Shown here: positions 16,974 through 25,918 of the stretch, in pieces | How the letters are laid out: each line of letters starts with the position of its first letter | Position numbering within the stretch: position 1 is the stretch's first letter | The notes under the pieces: model-generated | What the model saw: only the letters and a program-made list of their open reading frames with translations | What the model was told of the DNA's origin: nothing | The model's database searches: none | Origin: Limosilactobacillus avistercoris | Lineage (GTDB): Bacteria; Bacillota; Bacilli; Lactobacillales; Lactobacillaceae | Length of the DNA: 50,151 nucleotides | NCBI RefSeq assembly: GCF_014836425.1 | Contig: NZ_JACSQW010000013.1 | Span: 1-50,151, forward strand | Reading direction: 5' to 3' | Made by a program: the position numbers and the translations under genes

Positions 16974-19085
16974 GTGACTCAGAAGAACCATATCTATCTT
17001 GCTTCAACATTAACATTATTATCTTTATCAACCTCGTTATATTTAAATTCTAAAAACGTTCAAGCTGATACTAATCAGGTACAGACCGAACAAGTAAATT
17101 CAAATGACAATTTAAGTGCTAATTCCGCTTCAACACAAAGTCAAAGCGCCCCTTCAGCAAGTACTTTTGCTACTAGTTCTAATAATGTAGCTAGTGAAAG
17201 CACTGCTGAATCAACGCAATCATTAAGTATTAACAGTCAAAATTCGGCTGCTCCTGCAACTGCATATACGACCGTAAAGGCAGCTGCACAAACTGCTTAT
17301 GATGGCACACCAGTAATCAATATTGGTGACGCTAACTACCCTCGAGTAGATGCTGTTGATATTAGTGGTTATCAAGCTAGTATGACTCCTAATAATTTTG
17401 TTACCTTAAAAAATCTCGGAGTTAAAACAGCAATTGTTAAGGTTACTGAAGGAACCTACTATATTAATCGATATGCTGGTCAACAAATTAATTATGCTAA
17501 AAATGCTGGCTTAAATGTTCAAGTGTATCACTATGCCAAATTTGGCAGCCAGGGTGCTGCTATCAATGAGGCTAACTATTTAGCAAATGAAATGGAAGCC
17601 TTAGGACTAGATAAAAACACCTTAATTTATGCTGACATGGAAGATACAACTACCAAATATTACGGAGTTGCTAATCATTTAAATGCTTTCTGGAATCAAT
17701 TAAATAATCGTGGCTTTACTAACCACGCAGTCTATGCCTCAACTTCTTATGATCAAACTTATAATGTTAGTTCAACAGTCGGGAAAAACCGTACTTGGAT
17801 TGCCCAATACCTTTATTCACCATCTTCAGCTAACCTAAGGAACCAGAACTATGGAGCATGGCAGTTTAACGCCCATGGGCGCATCCCTGGATATAATGGT
17901 GACTTAGATATTTCGATCGATTATCAAGGGTTAGTAGCTAACTCAGGTGAATGGTCTAACAATAATGGAAAATGGTCATATTCAATTAATGGCAATAATG
18001 TTACTGGCTGGCAACGAATAAATAATAACTGGTACTACTTCAATCAAGATGGCACCGCGCAAACTGGCTGGTATCAATCAGGTGCTGGCAACTGGTATTA
18101 CTTTGACTATACTAATGCCTGGGCTTTGACTGGTTGGCAATATATTAATAATAATTGGTATTACTTTGATTACAGTAATGCATGGGCTGACAAGGGCTGG
18201 CAGAACATCAATAATAATTGGTATTACTTCGATCTAACAAATGCTTGGGCGCTGCGTGGTTGGCAAACAATTAACGGTAATCGTTATTACTTTGACCCTA
18301 GTAACGTTTGGGCACTCAAAGGATTTCAATATTTAGACAATGCTTGGTATTATTTTGATGATAGTAATGCCTGGTTGAGTCATGGTTGGCGCTACAATGG
18401 TGGACAATGGTATTACTTAAGTCCAAGTACTGGTCAATTAGAAAGTGGTCTTCAAACAATTAACGGCAAAGTTTACTATCTTCAGCCAAACCACAATGGC
18501 TACTTTGGTGCAATGCAGACTGGCTGGTTTAACTTGAACAGTCACTGGTACTTCTTTAATAATGGTGGTGATGCTGCTACCGGATGGTTTAAATCTCCAG
18601 CTGGCTGGTGGTACTACTTTGATGATAATGGTCAAGCACGTACTGGTTGGCAAACCATCAATGGACATCAATATTACTTTGATCCTACCAATGCTTCTAA
18701 TTATAGAGGTTGGTACCGTCATAATAATAGTTGGTACTACTTTGACACTGCTAATGCCTGGGCAGTTACTGGATGGTTTAAATCACCAGGTGGCTGGTGG
18801 TACTATTTTGACAATGATGGTCGTGCACGAACTGGCTGGCAAACCATTAATAATCACAAATATTACTTTGATCTAACTAATGCAAGTGCTTATACAAACT
18901 GGCAAAAATTAGATGGTAAATGGTACTACTTCGATCCAAATAACGCTTGGACCCTAACAGGTTGGCAAAATATTAATGGACATCGGTATTACTTTGATAA
19001 CGATGGGCATGCTGTAACTGGCTACCAATATATTGATGGTAAACTTTATCATTTTGATCAGGATAATGCATGGCTATTAGATTAA
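16974..19085 (+). CDS. Secreted GH25 muramidase with choline/glucan-binding repeats
   Basis: 703 residues. It has an ordinary signal peptide (to about residue 31, VQA-DT), a Ser/Thr/Asn-rich linker to about 110, and a GH25 lysozyme domain at about 124-317 with DAVDIS (Asp126/Asp129), catalytic-type DMED (221-224) and the AWQF strand. About eighteen CW-binding repeats follow to the C terminus (GWQxINxxWYYFDxxNAWA). GH25 enzymes cut the MurNAc-GlcNAc bond of peptidoglycan. The layout, hydrolase followed by C-terminal repeats, resembles pneumococcal choline-binding lysozymes such as LytC or phage Cpl-1. The start is a GTG with a perfect AGGAGG six bases upstream. Unlike its two neighbours it lacks the KxYKxGKxW motif. 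Confidence 0.92.
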   Translation: MTQKNHIYLASTLTLLSLSTSLYLNSKNVQADTNQVQTEQVNSNDNLSANSASTQSQSAPSASTFATSSNNVASESTAESTQSLSINSQNSAAPATAYTTVKAAAQTAYDGTPVINIGDANYPRVDAVDISGYQASMTPNNFVTLKNLGVKTAIVKVTEGTYYINRYAGQQINYAKNAGLNVQVYHYAKFGSQGAAINEANYLANEMEALGLDKNTLIYADMEDTTTKYYGVANHLNAFWNQLNNRGFTNHAVYASTSYDQTYNVSSTVGKNRTWIAQYLYSPSSANLRNQNYGAWQFNAHGRIPGYNGDLDISIDYQGLVANSGEWSNNNGKWSYSINGNNVTGWQRINNNWYYFNQDGTAQTGWYQSGAGNWYYFDYTNAWALTGWQYINNNWYYFDYSNAWADKGWQNINNNWYYFDLTNAWALRGWQTINGNRYYFDPSNVWALKGFQYLDNAWYYFDDSNAWLSHGWRYNGGQWYYLSPSTGQLESGLQTINGKVYYLQPNHNGYFGAMQTGWFNLNSHWYFFNNGGDAATGWFKSPAGWWYYFDDNGQARTGWQTINGHQYYFDPTNASNYRGWYRHNNSWYYFDTANAWAVTGWFKSPGGWWYYFDNDGRARTGWQTINNHKYYFDLTNASAYTNWQKLDGKWYYFDPNNAWTLTGWQNINGHRYYFDNDGHAVTGYQYIDGKLYHFDQDNAWLLD

Positions 19086-19102
19086 CTAACAATATAGCAA
19101 AT

Positions 19103-19144
19103 AAAAAGCTTAGAGTTTGAGTAAAATCAAATCCTAAGCTTTTT
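19103..19144 (+). terminator. Terminator of the GH25 gene
   Basis: An 11-pair outer stem (AAAAAGCTTAG with CTAAGCTTTTT) plus an inner GTTTGA/TCAAAT helix. The run of T at 19140-19144 follows on the plus strand. Confidence 0.8.
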
Positions 19145-19166
19145 ATTATGAATGCCTATACAAGAT

Positions 19167-19208
19167 AAACAAAAAACCGATAATTAGCTTTCTCGCTAAC
19201 TATCAGTT
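19167..19208 (-). terminator. Terminator of the M23 gene
   Basis: A 14-pair stem (19175-19188 with 19195-19208; the two DNA mismatches become G-U pairs on the minus strand) is followed by TTTTGTTT. Confidence 0.75.
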
Positions 19209-19241
19209 CGTTATACCTAATCAAATATCAGATTAATTAAA

Positions 19242-20879
19242 TTATAGTCCTTCACGAATAATTTTCTGAGGATCTAACCAAGTCCCGTTATTAATAAATG
19301 AACTAGCTAAAGCACGGTTAAAATTGTGATCTCGGGTAATACCAATGTGGACGTGTGAAGTATCACGAATACCAATAACATCCCCAGTACTGATCTGTTG
19401 TCCCTCATGAACGAGAATATTATTCTTGCTGGAGAATGCCTCTTGATAAACAACTAGATATTTACCAGTATCAACTACGGCATACCAACTTAATCCGGAA
19501 CCATATCCGACAATCTTAACAGTACCACCGTGAATAGCATGTACTTCTCTACCTGGATGATCAATTGAACCAAAGTCTAAGCCATCATGAAAACCATTTA
19601 ATCGGAATTCACCACCGGCATGAACACCAAATAATTGTCCGCCACCAAAGTAACCTTCACCATCTTGAGGGAATGGCCAATCCCAACCATCAGCCCAAGA
19701 GCCATTAGAATTAAAGGTATAAGTCTTGCCATTAATCTCTTGAGTACCAGTTAACATCCAAGCATTAGTTGGATCCATGTAATACCATTTACCATTGATT
19801 TTTTGCCAACCGGTATCCGCCCAGGCGTTATCCCAATTAAAATGGTACCAATGATTATTGATGTACTGCCAATCTCGTAAACCACTAGCATTATTCCAAT
19901 CAAAATAATACCAACGACCATCTATACTTTGCCAACCACGTAAACCACTAGCACTATTTTGGTTAAAGTAGTACCAGAAGCCTGCTGCTGACTTATACCA
20001 ACCAGTATGGGCCCAAGCATTTTCTGGATCTAAATAGTACCAAAAACCCGCTGGTGTTTTAAACCAACCGGTATCTGCAGAAGAATTAACTTCATCAAAA
20101 TGGTACCATTTGTTATTAATTTTCTGCCAACCCTTTGCACCATTGGCACTATTTTGATCGAAGTAATACCAAAAACCTGCTGCCGACTTGTACCAGCCTG
20201 TATGAGCCCAAGCATTTTCTGGATCTAAATAGTACCAAAAACTTGCAGCACTTTGATACCAACCGGTATCAGCAGATGCATTAACCTCATCAAAGTGATA
20301 CCACTTATTGTTGATATTTTGCCAGCCGGTCCGTGATTGACCATCATTATCAAAGTAATACCACCAACCAGCCGGTGATTCAAACCAACCTGTTTGTGCA
20401 GTTCCATCTTCTTTAATATAATGCCAATTATCATTTACTTTTTGCCAACCAGTATTTTTTACATCTGATTGAGCAGAAATATCACTAGCCTGATTATTTA
20501 AATCAGCTGCATCGATATTATTAGAGCTTTGAGAACTAGCATTTACTTGATTAGTTGTATTCACTACAACCTTACTTTGAGCAAATGAGGTTTCAGTATT
20601 GATATTTTGATTTTTTTGGGTTGCAGCAGCTTGAGCACTTGCAACTGAGGCACTAGCAGAATTGCTATTTTCATTATTAGCAATAGTCAAAGTTGTACTT
20701 TGAGAAGCATTACTTTCTGCTGTGGTTTGAGTTTGCGTAGTTTGGATCTGATTATTAGTCGTATCAGCATGAACATGCTTTACTTGTGTTCCAGCAATAA
20801 AACCGATCGAAACAATCGCTGCTGTAATCCATTGCTTTCCTGACTTGTAAAGTTTAAATCTTTTCTTGCGACTATTCAA
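19242..20879 (-). CDS. Secreted M23 peptidase-like protein with choline/glucan-binding repeats
   Basis: 545 residues. A KxYKxGKxW signal peptide (KLYKSGKQW) ends near residue 39, followed by a Ser/Gln/Asn/Ala-rich linker to about 140. About twelve CW-binding repeats follow (140-400), then an M23 (LytM/lysostaphin-like) domain at about 414-545. Zn ligands are present: His431 and Asp435 (HDGLD) and His511 of HVH (509-511). The usual Tyr-x-His-Leu catalytic His is replaced by YQEAF (478-482), so activity may be altered. The start is a TTG at 20879; AGGAGG lies 11 bases upstream, and an in-frame stop excludes an earlier start. It is third of three adjacent repeat proteins with different hydrolase domains. 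Confidence 0.87.
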   Translation of the reverse strand: MNSRKKRFKLYKSGKQWITAAIVSIGFIAGTQVKHVHADTTNNQIQTTQTQTTAESNASQSTTLTIANNENSNSASASVASAQAAATQKNQNINTETSFAQSKVVVNTTNQVNASSQSSNNIDAADLNNQASDISAQSDVKNTGWQKVNDNWHYIKEDGTAQTGWFESPAGWWYYFDNDGQSRTGWQNINNKWYHFDEVNASADTGWYQSAASFWYYLDPENAWAHTGWYKSAAGFWYYFDQNSANGAKGWQKINNKWYHFDEVNSSADTGWFKTPAGFWYYLDPENAWAHTGWYKSAAGFWYYFNQNSASGLRGWQSIDGRWYYFDWNNASGLRDWQYINNHWYHFNWDNAWADTGWQKINGKWYYMDPTNAWMLTGTQEINGKTYTFNSNGSWADGWDWPFPQDGEGYFGGGQLFGVHAGGEFRLNGFHDGLDFGSIDHPGREVHAIHGGTVKIVGYGSGLSWYAVVDTGKYLVVYQEAFSSKNNILVHEGQQISTGDVIGIRDTSHVHIGITRDHNFNRALASSFINNGTWLDPQKIIREGL

Positions 20880-20922
20880 AACGTTTTAATCCTCCTAAAA
20901 GTGGGACGAAATCTATTTTTTA

Positions 20923-20952
20923 AATTAATTTTTAAACATAACACTTTGTCAA
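20923..20952 (-). promoter_or_regulatory. Possible promoter of the M23 gene
   Basis: On the minus strand a consensus TTGACA (20947-20952) is followed after 18 bases by a weak TTAATT. It is the only consensus -35 box upstream of the TTG start. Confidence 0.35.
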
Positions 20953-21014
20953 GTATAAAAGATAAAATTCATGCTCGCAACTTCTCAATAAAATTGTTAG
21001 GTTTTTGTCATATA

Positions 21015-22436
21015 TTAATTCTTACCGATAATATTTTTTGCTTGGCTCAAAATTTTAGCATGAAGGATAAACAGGCCAGATAAGTAAATTGCTATTCCGA
21101 CGGCAACTTCCAATGCTAAATTTGCAATTGTCATTTGGATAGTATTACTGATTCGATTGACAATTATAAACATTACTAACCCGCTAACTGCATATTTCCA
21201 AACTTCTCCAAACATCTTACGTCGGCTAATTGTCTTTCTAATCATTGCTAGCTGAGAAGCAGTAACCAAGAATTCTGAACCAACTGTTGCCAAAGTTGCC
21301 CCGTTAGCTCCCCAAAACGGAATTAGAACCAGATTAAACGCAACATTACTTACTGCTCCAATAGTTACTGAAGTCGTAAATTCTTTTACCCGATTAACTG
21401 GCATTAAGTATTGGGTACCAGTAACATTACTCCAGGCAATTAATACAATTACCGGTGATTCAAGGAACATAATCTGTCCAGCCATTTGAAAGCCACTTCC
21501 CAAAAACCAAGGCGCAAATTGTTTTGATATTGCCATTAAGCCGAACATCATTGGAATTGAAATAGATGAAACAAATTCAAAAGAAGAGTATAGGCTATTT
21601 CTTACACCCTTAATATCACCCTTAGCATACTTATTAGCAACATGCGGTAACATTACTGTCCCAGTTGCGGTAACAATAGCTAAAACAAATTTAACGATTT
21701 TATCTGACTGACCAAAATTACCCAATGCTGCTTGAGAATCCATATGTCCTAGCATTAGTCGATTTAATACAAGATAAACCTGAGTAGTAATTGTTGGAAT
21801 AAACAGTAATAATGATGGGTAAAAGTGCTTAAATGGATGCCACTCACTAATTTTTACCCAAATAATATTGCCTTTTAAGTAAGGCCATAAAGTCAAATTA
21901 CCAATAACTTGAGCCCCACCCAAAATTAAAATATATTTTGCTAAATCAGCTGTAGTTTTTATAAATGTAAAAATTAAAATTACCGATGCTAATTTCACCA
22001 GTGCATTTCTCACTACTGTAATTTTAAAATTCTCTAGTCCCATAAAATACCATGAAACATCTAAGCCAGTCGCAACAATCCATAGCCCTTGCATGAGAAA
22101 ATAATATTTAAAAGTCGTACTAAAAAGAAAAACAGCAGCTAAATATGCAATAAGGGATAAAGAAACGGTCAATAATTGTAACGCTTCAACTCCCCAAAAA
22201 GTTCGCGAACGTTCATATAAGTCATCACGATGGTAGGCCACTTCTCGATTACCATAAAGAGTAATTCCCATTTGCCCCATAAGGTAAAAGAAAGTTACCC
22301 ATGCATTAGTGTATTCGTTAATCCCAACATCATGTGCACCCAAGACACGAGAAATATAAGGAACAGTGATCAATGGAATGATCATATTCAGAATTTGATA
22401 TCCCGCATTATACAAATAGTTCTTGATAACTTTCAT
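21015..22436 (-). CDS. wzx: Polysaccharide flippase, Wzx type
   Basis: A 473-residue protein with 12-14 hydrophobic segments and the MATE/Wzx N-terminal pattern (NAGYQILNMIIPLITVPYISRVLG). It moves undecaprenyl-linked repeat units across the membrane for polymerisation by Wzy. It starts six bases after the glf stop, so the two are an operon, separated from the rest of the polysaccharide cluster by a convergent lipoprotein gene. No terminator is obvious before the M23 promoter. Family call is firm; the polymer it exports is inferred to contain galactofuranose from the linked glf. Confidence 0.9.
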   Translation of the reverse strand: MKVIKNYLYNAGYQILNMIIPLITVPYISRVLGAHDVGINEYTNAWVTFFYLMGQMGITLYGNREVAYHRDDLYERSRTFWGVEALQLLTVSLSLIAYLAAVFLFSTTFKYYFLMQGLWIVATGLDVSWYFMGLENFKITVVRNALVKLASVILIFTFIKTTADLAKYILILGGAQVIGNLTLWPYLKGNIIWVKISEWHPFKHFYPSLLLFIPTITTQVYLVLNRLMLGHMDSQAALGNFGQSDKIVKFVLAIVTATGTVMLPHVANKYAKGDIKGVRNSLYSSFEFVSSISIPMMFGLMAISKQFAPWFLGSGFQMAGQIMFLESPVIVLIAWSNVTGTQYLMPVNRVKEFTTSVTIGAVSNVAFNLVLIPFWGANGATLATVGSEFLVTASQLAMIRKTISRRKMFGEVWKYAVSGLVMFIIVNRISNTIQMTIANLALEVAVGIAIYLSGLFILHAKILSQAKNIIGKN

Positions 22437-22442
22437 TGCTAA

Positions 22443-23561
22443 TTATTTAAACTCCTTATCTACGGCAACTAAGGCTGCATGGAGAACTTGATCCATGTTG
22501 TAATAACGATATTGACCTAATCGACCACCAAAGATAACATTCTTTGCTTCCTTATCAGCTAATTGAACATACTTCTTATAAAGCTCATTATTTTGCTGAT
22601 TATTAATTGGGTAGTATGGTTCATCCCCACGGTGCCAATCTGCTGGATATTCACGAGTAATAATCGTCTTATCCTTATCACCCTTACCAAATTCAAAATG
22701 CTTATGTTCAATAATCCGGGTATATGGTGTTTCAGCATCCGTATAATTAATTACTGCATTTCCTTGGTAATTTCCAGTATTCTTTTCCTCAGTTTCAAAG
22801 CGAAGACTCCGGTATTGGAGTTCGCCCAACTGATAATTAAAGAATTGATCGATCATTCCAGTGAAAACGATCTTAGGATAATTAGCTAAATAATCATCCT
22901 TTTTATCAAAGAAGTCAACTCCAGTTTCAACATCAATCAATTCGTTATCAAGCATTTTTTCTACAATTTGCGTGTAACCACCAATTGGAATTCCTTGATA
23001 AAGATCATTGAAGTAGTTGTTATCGTAAGTTAAGCGAACAGGTAAACGTCGAATAATGAAGGCTGGCAATTCTGTTGCTTTCTGTCCCCATTGTTTTTCG
23101 GTATATCCCTTAATGAGCTTCTCATAAATATCACGGCCAATGAGAGAAATTGCTTGCTCCTCAAGATTTTGCGGTTCTTTCCCTGCCATTTCCTGCCGTT
23201 GTTCATTAATCTTTGCCATTGCTTCATCTGGAGTCCGTACTCCCCACATCTCACTAAATGTATTCATGTTAAATGGCAAGTTATACATTTTACCCTTGTA
23301 ATTTGCTACCGGGCTATTCGTATAACGATTAAATTCCGCAAATTGGTTAATGTAATTCCAAATTTCTTTATTTGAAGTATGGAAAATGTGAGCACCATAT
23401 TGGTGAACTTGGATTCCGTCAACTTCCTTAGTATAAATATTCCCGGCAATGTGATCTCGCTTTTCAATTACCTTAACCTTTTTCCCACGTTTAGCTGCTT
23501 CGTAAGCAAAGGTAGCACCAAACAAACCGGCACCAACTATAAGGTAGTCATACTTCGTCAT
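22443..23561 (-). CDS. glf: UDP-galactopyranose mutase
   Basis: A 372-residue flavoenzyme of normal length. The FAD dinucleotide loop is at residues 7-18 (VGAGLFGATFAY), with the family motifs HQYGAHIFHTSN and, near the end, GGRLGQYRYYNMDQ. It converts UDP-galactopyranose to UDP-galactofuranose in the cytoplasm. The product supplies galactofuranosyltransferases; a likely one is encoded at 24251-25267. Glf and Wzx form a two-gene unit. Recognition is secure. Confidence 0.96.
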   Translation of the reverse strand: MTKYDYLIVGAGLFGATFAYEAAKRGKKVKVIEKRDHIAGNIYTKEVDGIQVHQYGAHIFHTSNKEIWNYINQFAEFNRYTNSPVANYKGKMYNLPFNMNTFSEMWGVRTPDEAMAKINEQRQEMAGKEPQNLEEQAISLIGRDIYEKLIKGYTEKQWGQKATELPAFIIRRLPVRLTYDNNYFNDLYQGIPIGGYTQIVEKMLDNELIDVETGVDFFDKKDDYLANYPKIVFTGMIDQFFNYQLGELQYRSLRFETEEKNTGNYQGNAVINYTDAETPYTRIIEHKHFEFGKGDKDKTIITREYPADWHRGDEPYYPINNQQNNELYKKYVQLADKEAKNVIFGGRLGQYRYYNMDQVLHAALVAVDKEFK

Positions 23562-23670
23562 AAATACTCATCCTTCCCCAGTATCGTTAATTATTTATTG
23601 ATGAAAATTTTAGTTAATGTTAAAATCACCTTGTTTGAGTTTATTCACCTAGTAATAAACTTCCTGCAAA

Positions 23671-23679
23671 TGCTATAAT
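23671..23679 (+). promoter_or_regulatory. Extended -10 promoter of the lipoprotein gene
   Basis: TGCTATAAT is a consensus extended -10 element, about 65 bases upstream of the ATG at 23744. No good -35 box is seen, which is usual for extended -10 promoters. Confidence 0.5.
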
Positions 23680-23743
23680 TATACTATTAAATACTTATCA
23701 AGTATAGTTGATTTAAACCTTTCAATATAGGAGAGATACTTAT

Positions 23744-24211
23744 ATGAAAAAATTCAGTCGTTTATTTTTCCCTGGAATGCTAGTTATTCTTTTAACCTTT
23801 GGTCTAGCAGGATGTGGTTCACAAAAGAACAATAAAGATTCTGCATCTTCTTCTCACTCAAAAACAGAGAAAGTCGTTAAGAAGAATAAAAAGGCAACAA
23901 AGAGTAATAATAACAATAGTGCTTCTACTAACAAAACAAATAAGAACAGCAATACTAATTCTTCTAGTAGTAAGAATAGTGTGGCATCTTCACATTCAAG
24001 TTCTTCAGCTGTGAACAACAATAGTAACACTAATAGTCAGAAGCAATTAGGATTAAATGATGTTGCGGTTTGGACTGATCAATATGGAGTTACTCACCAT
24101 GTTGATAGTGATGGAATGGACCGCCAAACAATTTCTGGTAGTTCACAAACAAAATATCAGGATTGGTCAGGAAGCCTTCCAAGCAATGCTCAAATTGTTC
24201 ATCAAAATTAA
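23744..24211 (+). CDS. Small lipoprotein with Ser/Asn/Lys-rich linker
   Basis: 155 residues. A lipoprotein signal ends at lipobox LAGC (Cys25 would be lipidated). Residues 26-100 are low-complexity Ser, Asn, Lys and Thr, probably a flexible wall-spanning linker. Residues 103-155 form a compact C-terminal part (LGLNDVAVWTDQYGVTHHVD). I do not recognise this domain. It has its own extended -10 promoter, an AGGAGAG ribosome site and a terminator, and lies convergent to the polysaccharide operon between glf and the galactofuranosyltransferase gene. A role at the cell surface is inferred from lipidation only. Confidence 0.8.
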   Translation: MKKFSRLFFPGMLVILLTFGLAGCGSQKNNKDSASSSHSKTEKVVKKNKKATKSNNNNSASTNKTNKNSNTNSSSSKNSVASSHSSSSAVNNNSNTNSQKQLGLNDVAVWTDQYGVTHHVDSDGMDRQTISGSSQTKYQDWSGSLPSNAQIVHQN

Positions 24212-24215
24212 TAAC

Positions 24216-24252
24216 AAAAAAACTCTGGATTCTTAATAGTCCAGAGTTTTTT
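24216..24252. terminator. Bidirectional terminator, lipoprotein gene / polysaccharide operon
   Basis: A stem of 13 pairs (AAAAAACTCTGGA with TCCAGAGTTTTTT) with A- and T-runs on both sides. It closes two convergent transcripts and touches the stop codon of the minus-strand gene. Confidence 0.88.
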
Positions 24253-25267
24253 ACTGTGTAATTATTTCTATTTTTTCTACAGCTTTTTTTATAAATTCAC
24301 CTTTTCTAAGACTTTTAGCTATCTTAATAGTATTCATTTTCATTTCTGAATATTGTTCTTCAGTAATATTTTCTAAAATACCATCAAGAGTTTCTAAACT
24401 ACTTACAGCAACCCCTAATTTATTTTTTAGAATAAAATTAGCTAAAGCTGCCTCTTTCCAAATGATTACCGGTTGTCCACTACTTAAATAGAGAGAAACT
24501 TTATGAGGATTATTGTAACGCATGTAGTTACCGAATTTTCCACCGCATGTATCAAGCTCGTCACCATCCCATACTAAGCCAAAATTTTGTGTCAATTTTT
24601 TAGGTAATTCATCAGGACTTAATTGCCCTTGGTAGGAAACACCCTCTAAATATTGTTTACTTGGATTAGAACCAAAGATTTCCATTCTACTCTTTTCTAA
24701 GTCAATTTTATTAAGGAACTTAGATTTAGCTAAATTTCCAGCAAAACAAATAGTTTTATCATAACCTGAAGCTTGATTAATTTCCTGAGGATTATCATAG
24801 TCAAAAATACCCAATTCAACCATTGGAACGGTAACACCATTTTCTTGAAGCCACTGCTTCATCTTAGAATTATGCACAATTAATCCATCAGTTGCATTAA
24901 AGAGTGCCCGCTCTCCTTGCCAATATTCAGAATCATTTTGAAAAAGTCGTAGTGATTCAACATCATGAATAATAAAGAAAAGGCGTTTTGACTTTAAACG
25001 CATTCTCTTTATCAATTTTTTCATCACATAACTCGAATAAGTCGGATATTGAAAGAAGAGTTCATCAAATTTATCTACACGATTAAACAAGTGCGGAATT
25101 GTCCAGTACGCTGACTTTAATTTATCTAGTTTAGATTTATTGTTTAATTGCTGATGAATTATTTCAAAACCATTTTGAGATAAAAAATAATCTACATCTC
25201 TTTTAGCTTTTGGCCCCGCATCATTGCCATCCCCATAATCAGCAACCGTAAAAACTATTTTTTTCAT
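24251..25267 (-). CDS. Putative galactofuranosyltransferase
   Basis: A 338-residue cytoplasmic protein whose layout matches the Firmicutes family annotated as beta-1,6-galactofuranosyltransferase: MKKIVFTVADYGDGNDAGPK at the start, a central FFIIHDVESLR motif and GNYMRYNNPHKVSLYLSSG in the donor-binding half. The family uses UDP-galactofuranose, and the mutase gene glf lies 0.7 kb away, which supports the call. It is the last gene of the six-gene polysaccharide operon. Specificity and linkage are inferred. Confidence 0.72.
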   Translation of the reverse strand: MKKIVFTVADYGDGNDAGPKAKRDVDYFLSQNGFEIIHQQLNNKSKLDKLKSAYWTIPHLFNRVDKFDELFFQYPTYSSYVMKKLIKRMRLKSKRLFFIIHDVESLRLFQNDSEYWQGERALFNATDGLIVHNSKMKQWLQENGVTVPMVELGIFDYDNPQEINQASGYDKTICFAGNLAKSKFLNKIDLEKSRMEIFGSNPSKQYLEGVSYQGQLSPDELPKKLTQNFGLVWDGDELDTCGGKFGNYMRYNNPHKVSLYLSSGQPVIIWKEAALANFILKNKLGVAVSSLETLDGILENITEEQYSEMKMNTIKIAKSLRKGEFIKKAVEKIEIITQ

Positions 25268-25273
25268 TTCAAC

Positions 25274-25918
25274 CTACTCTTTATGCCCAAAATTTTTAAC
25301 AGTAAAAATTATAAATTCAATAATTAACCCTAATAGGGCTCCTAAAGCAAAACCAACAATAACATGTTTTTTCGTACTAGGAGTGGTCCTACTATCAGTG
25401 TTATTAACGGTTGCTTTCTGTAAAAGAGTAACTTTACCAGATCCTGGTTGTAAACGTGGCAATTCCTCTTTCATTGCTTTAGCAGCTGCGTTAACAATCT
25501 TTACAGACGCTTCTCTAGTTGATGTTTTGGCTTTTAACTCCATTACTAATGATTGCTGAGAAACTTTAGCTTCAAGTGCTTCCTTAATATCATCAGTTGA
25601 ATATTTTTTCTTCATTGACTTTGATAAATTTTTTCGTGCAGCTTGAGCAATAGTACCATTTTCAGCAATATCTTTATAAGTCGGCATCATATTATTATCT
25701 TCCCCAACTACCGATATATTAGTTCCGTTAGGCATTGATCGTAATTCATGAGGAACATTATGAGCAATTACAATTTGGCGACTAGCAGTGTAGATAGTTG
25801 ATTTTTTTCTTTTAGCATCTACTCCCATTACACAGGCTCCAAAGACAGCAAAAATAAGAATAATTATAACTGGCTTACCATATCGTTTTACTAAAGTATT
25901 AAAAGTGACGTTATTCAT
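25274..25918 (-). CDS. wzz: Chain-length determinant (Wzz/YveK type)
   Basis: 214 residues with one membrane helix near 14-30, an extracytoplasmic central region (about 35-180) and a second helix near 186-206, the usual Wzz topology. The pre-helix TTPSTKKH segment before the second helix is typical. It regulates polymer length, normally with a BY-kinase; no kinase or phosphatase partner is encoded in the window. It overlaps the end of the upstream wzy gene by eight bases, so the two are translationally coupled. Confidence 0.85.
   Translation of the reverse strand: MNNVTFNTLVKRYGKPVIIILIFAVFGACVMGVDAKRKKSTIYTASRQIVIAHNVPHELRSMPNGTNISVVGEDNNMMPTYKDIAENGTIAQAARKNLSKSMKKKYSTDDIKEALEAKVSQQSLVMELKAKTSTREASVKIVNAAAKAMKEELPRLQPGSGKVTLLQKATVNNTDSRTTPSTKKHVIVGFALGALLGLIIEFIIFTVKNFGHKE

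Noticed and set aside
14680-20879. Dense periodic DNA similarity within and between three genes, like a tandem repeat or CRISPR array
   Set aside because: The period (about 60 bases) is the codon image of 20-residue CW-binding protein repeats in open frames; units vary and there are no unique spacers.
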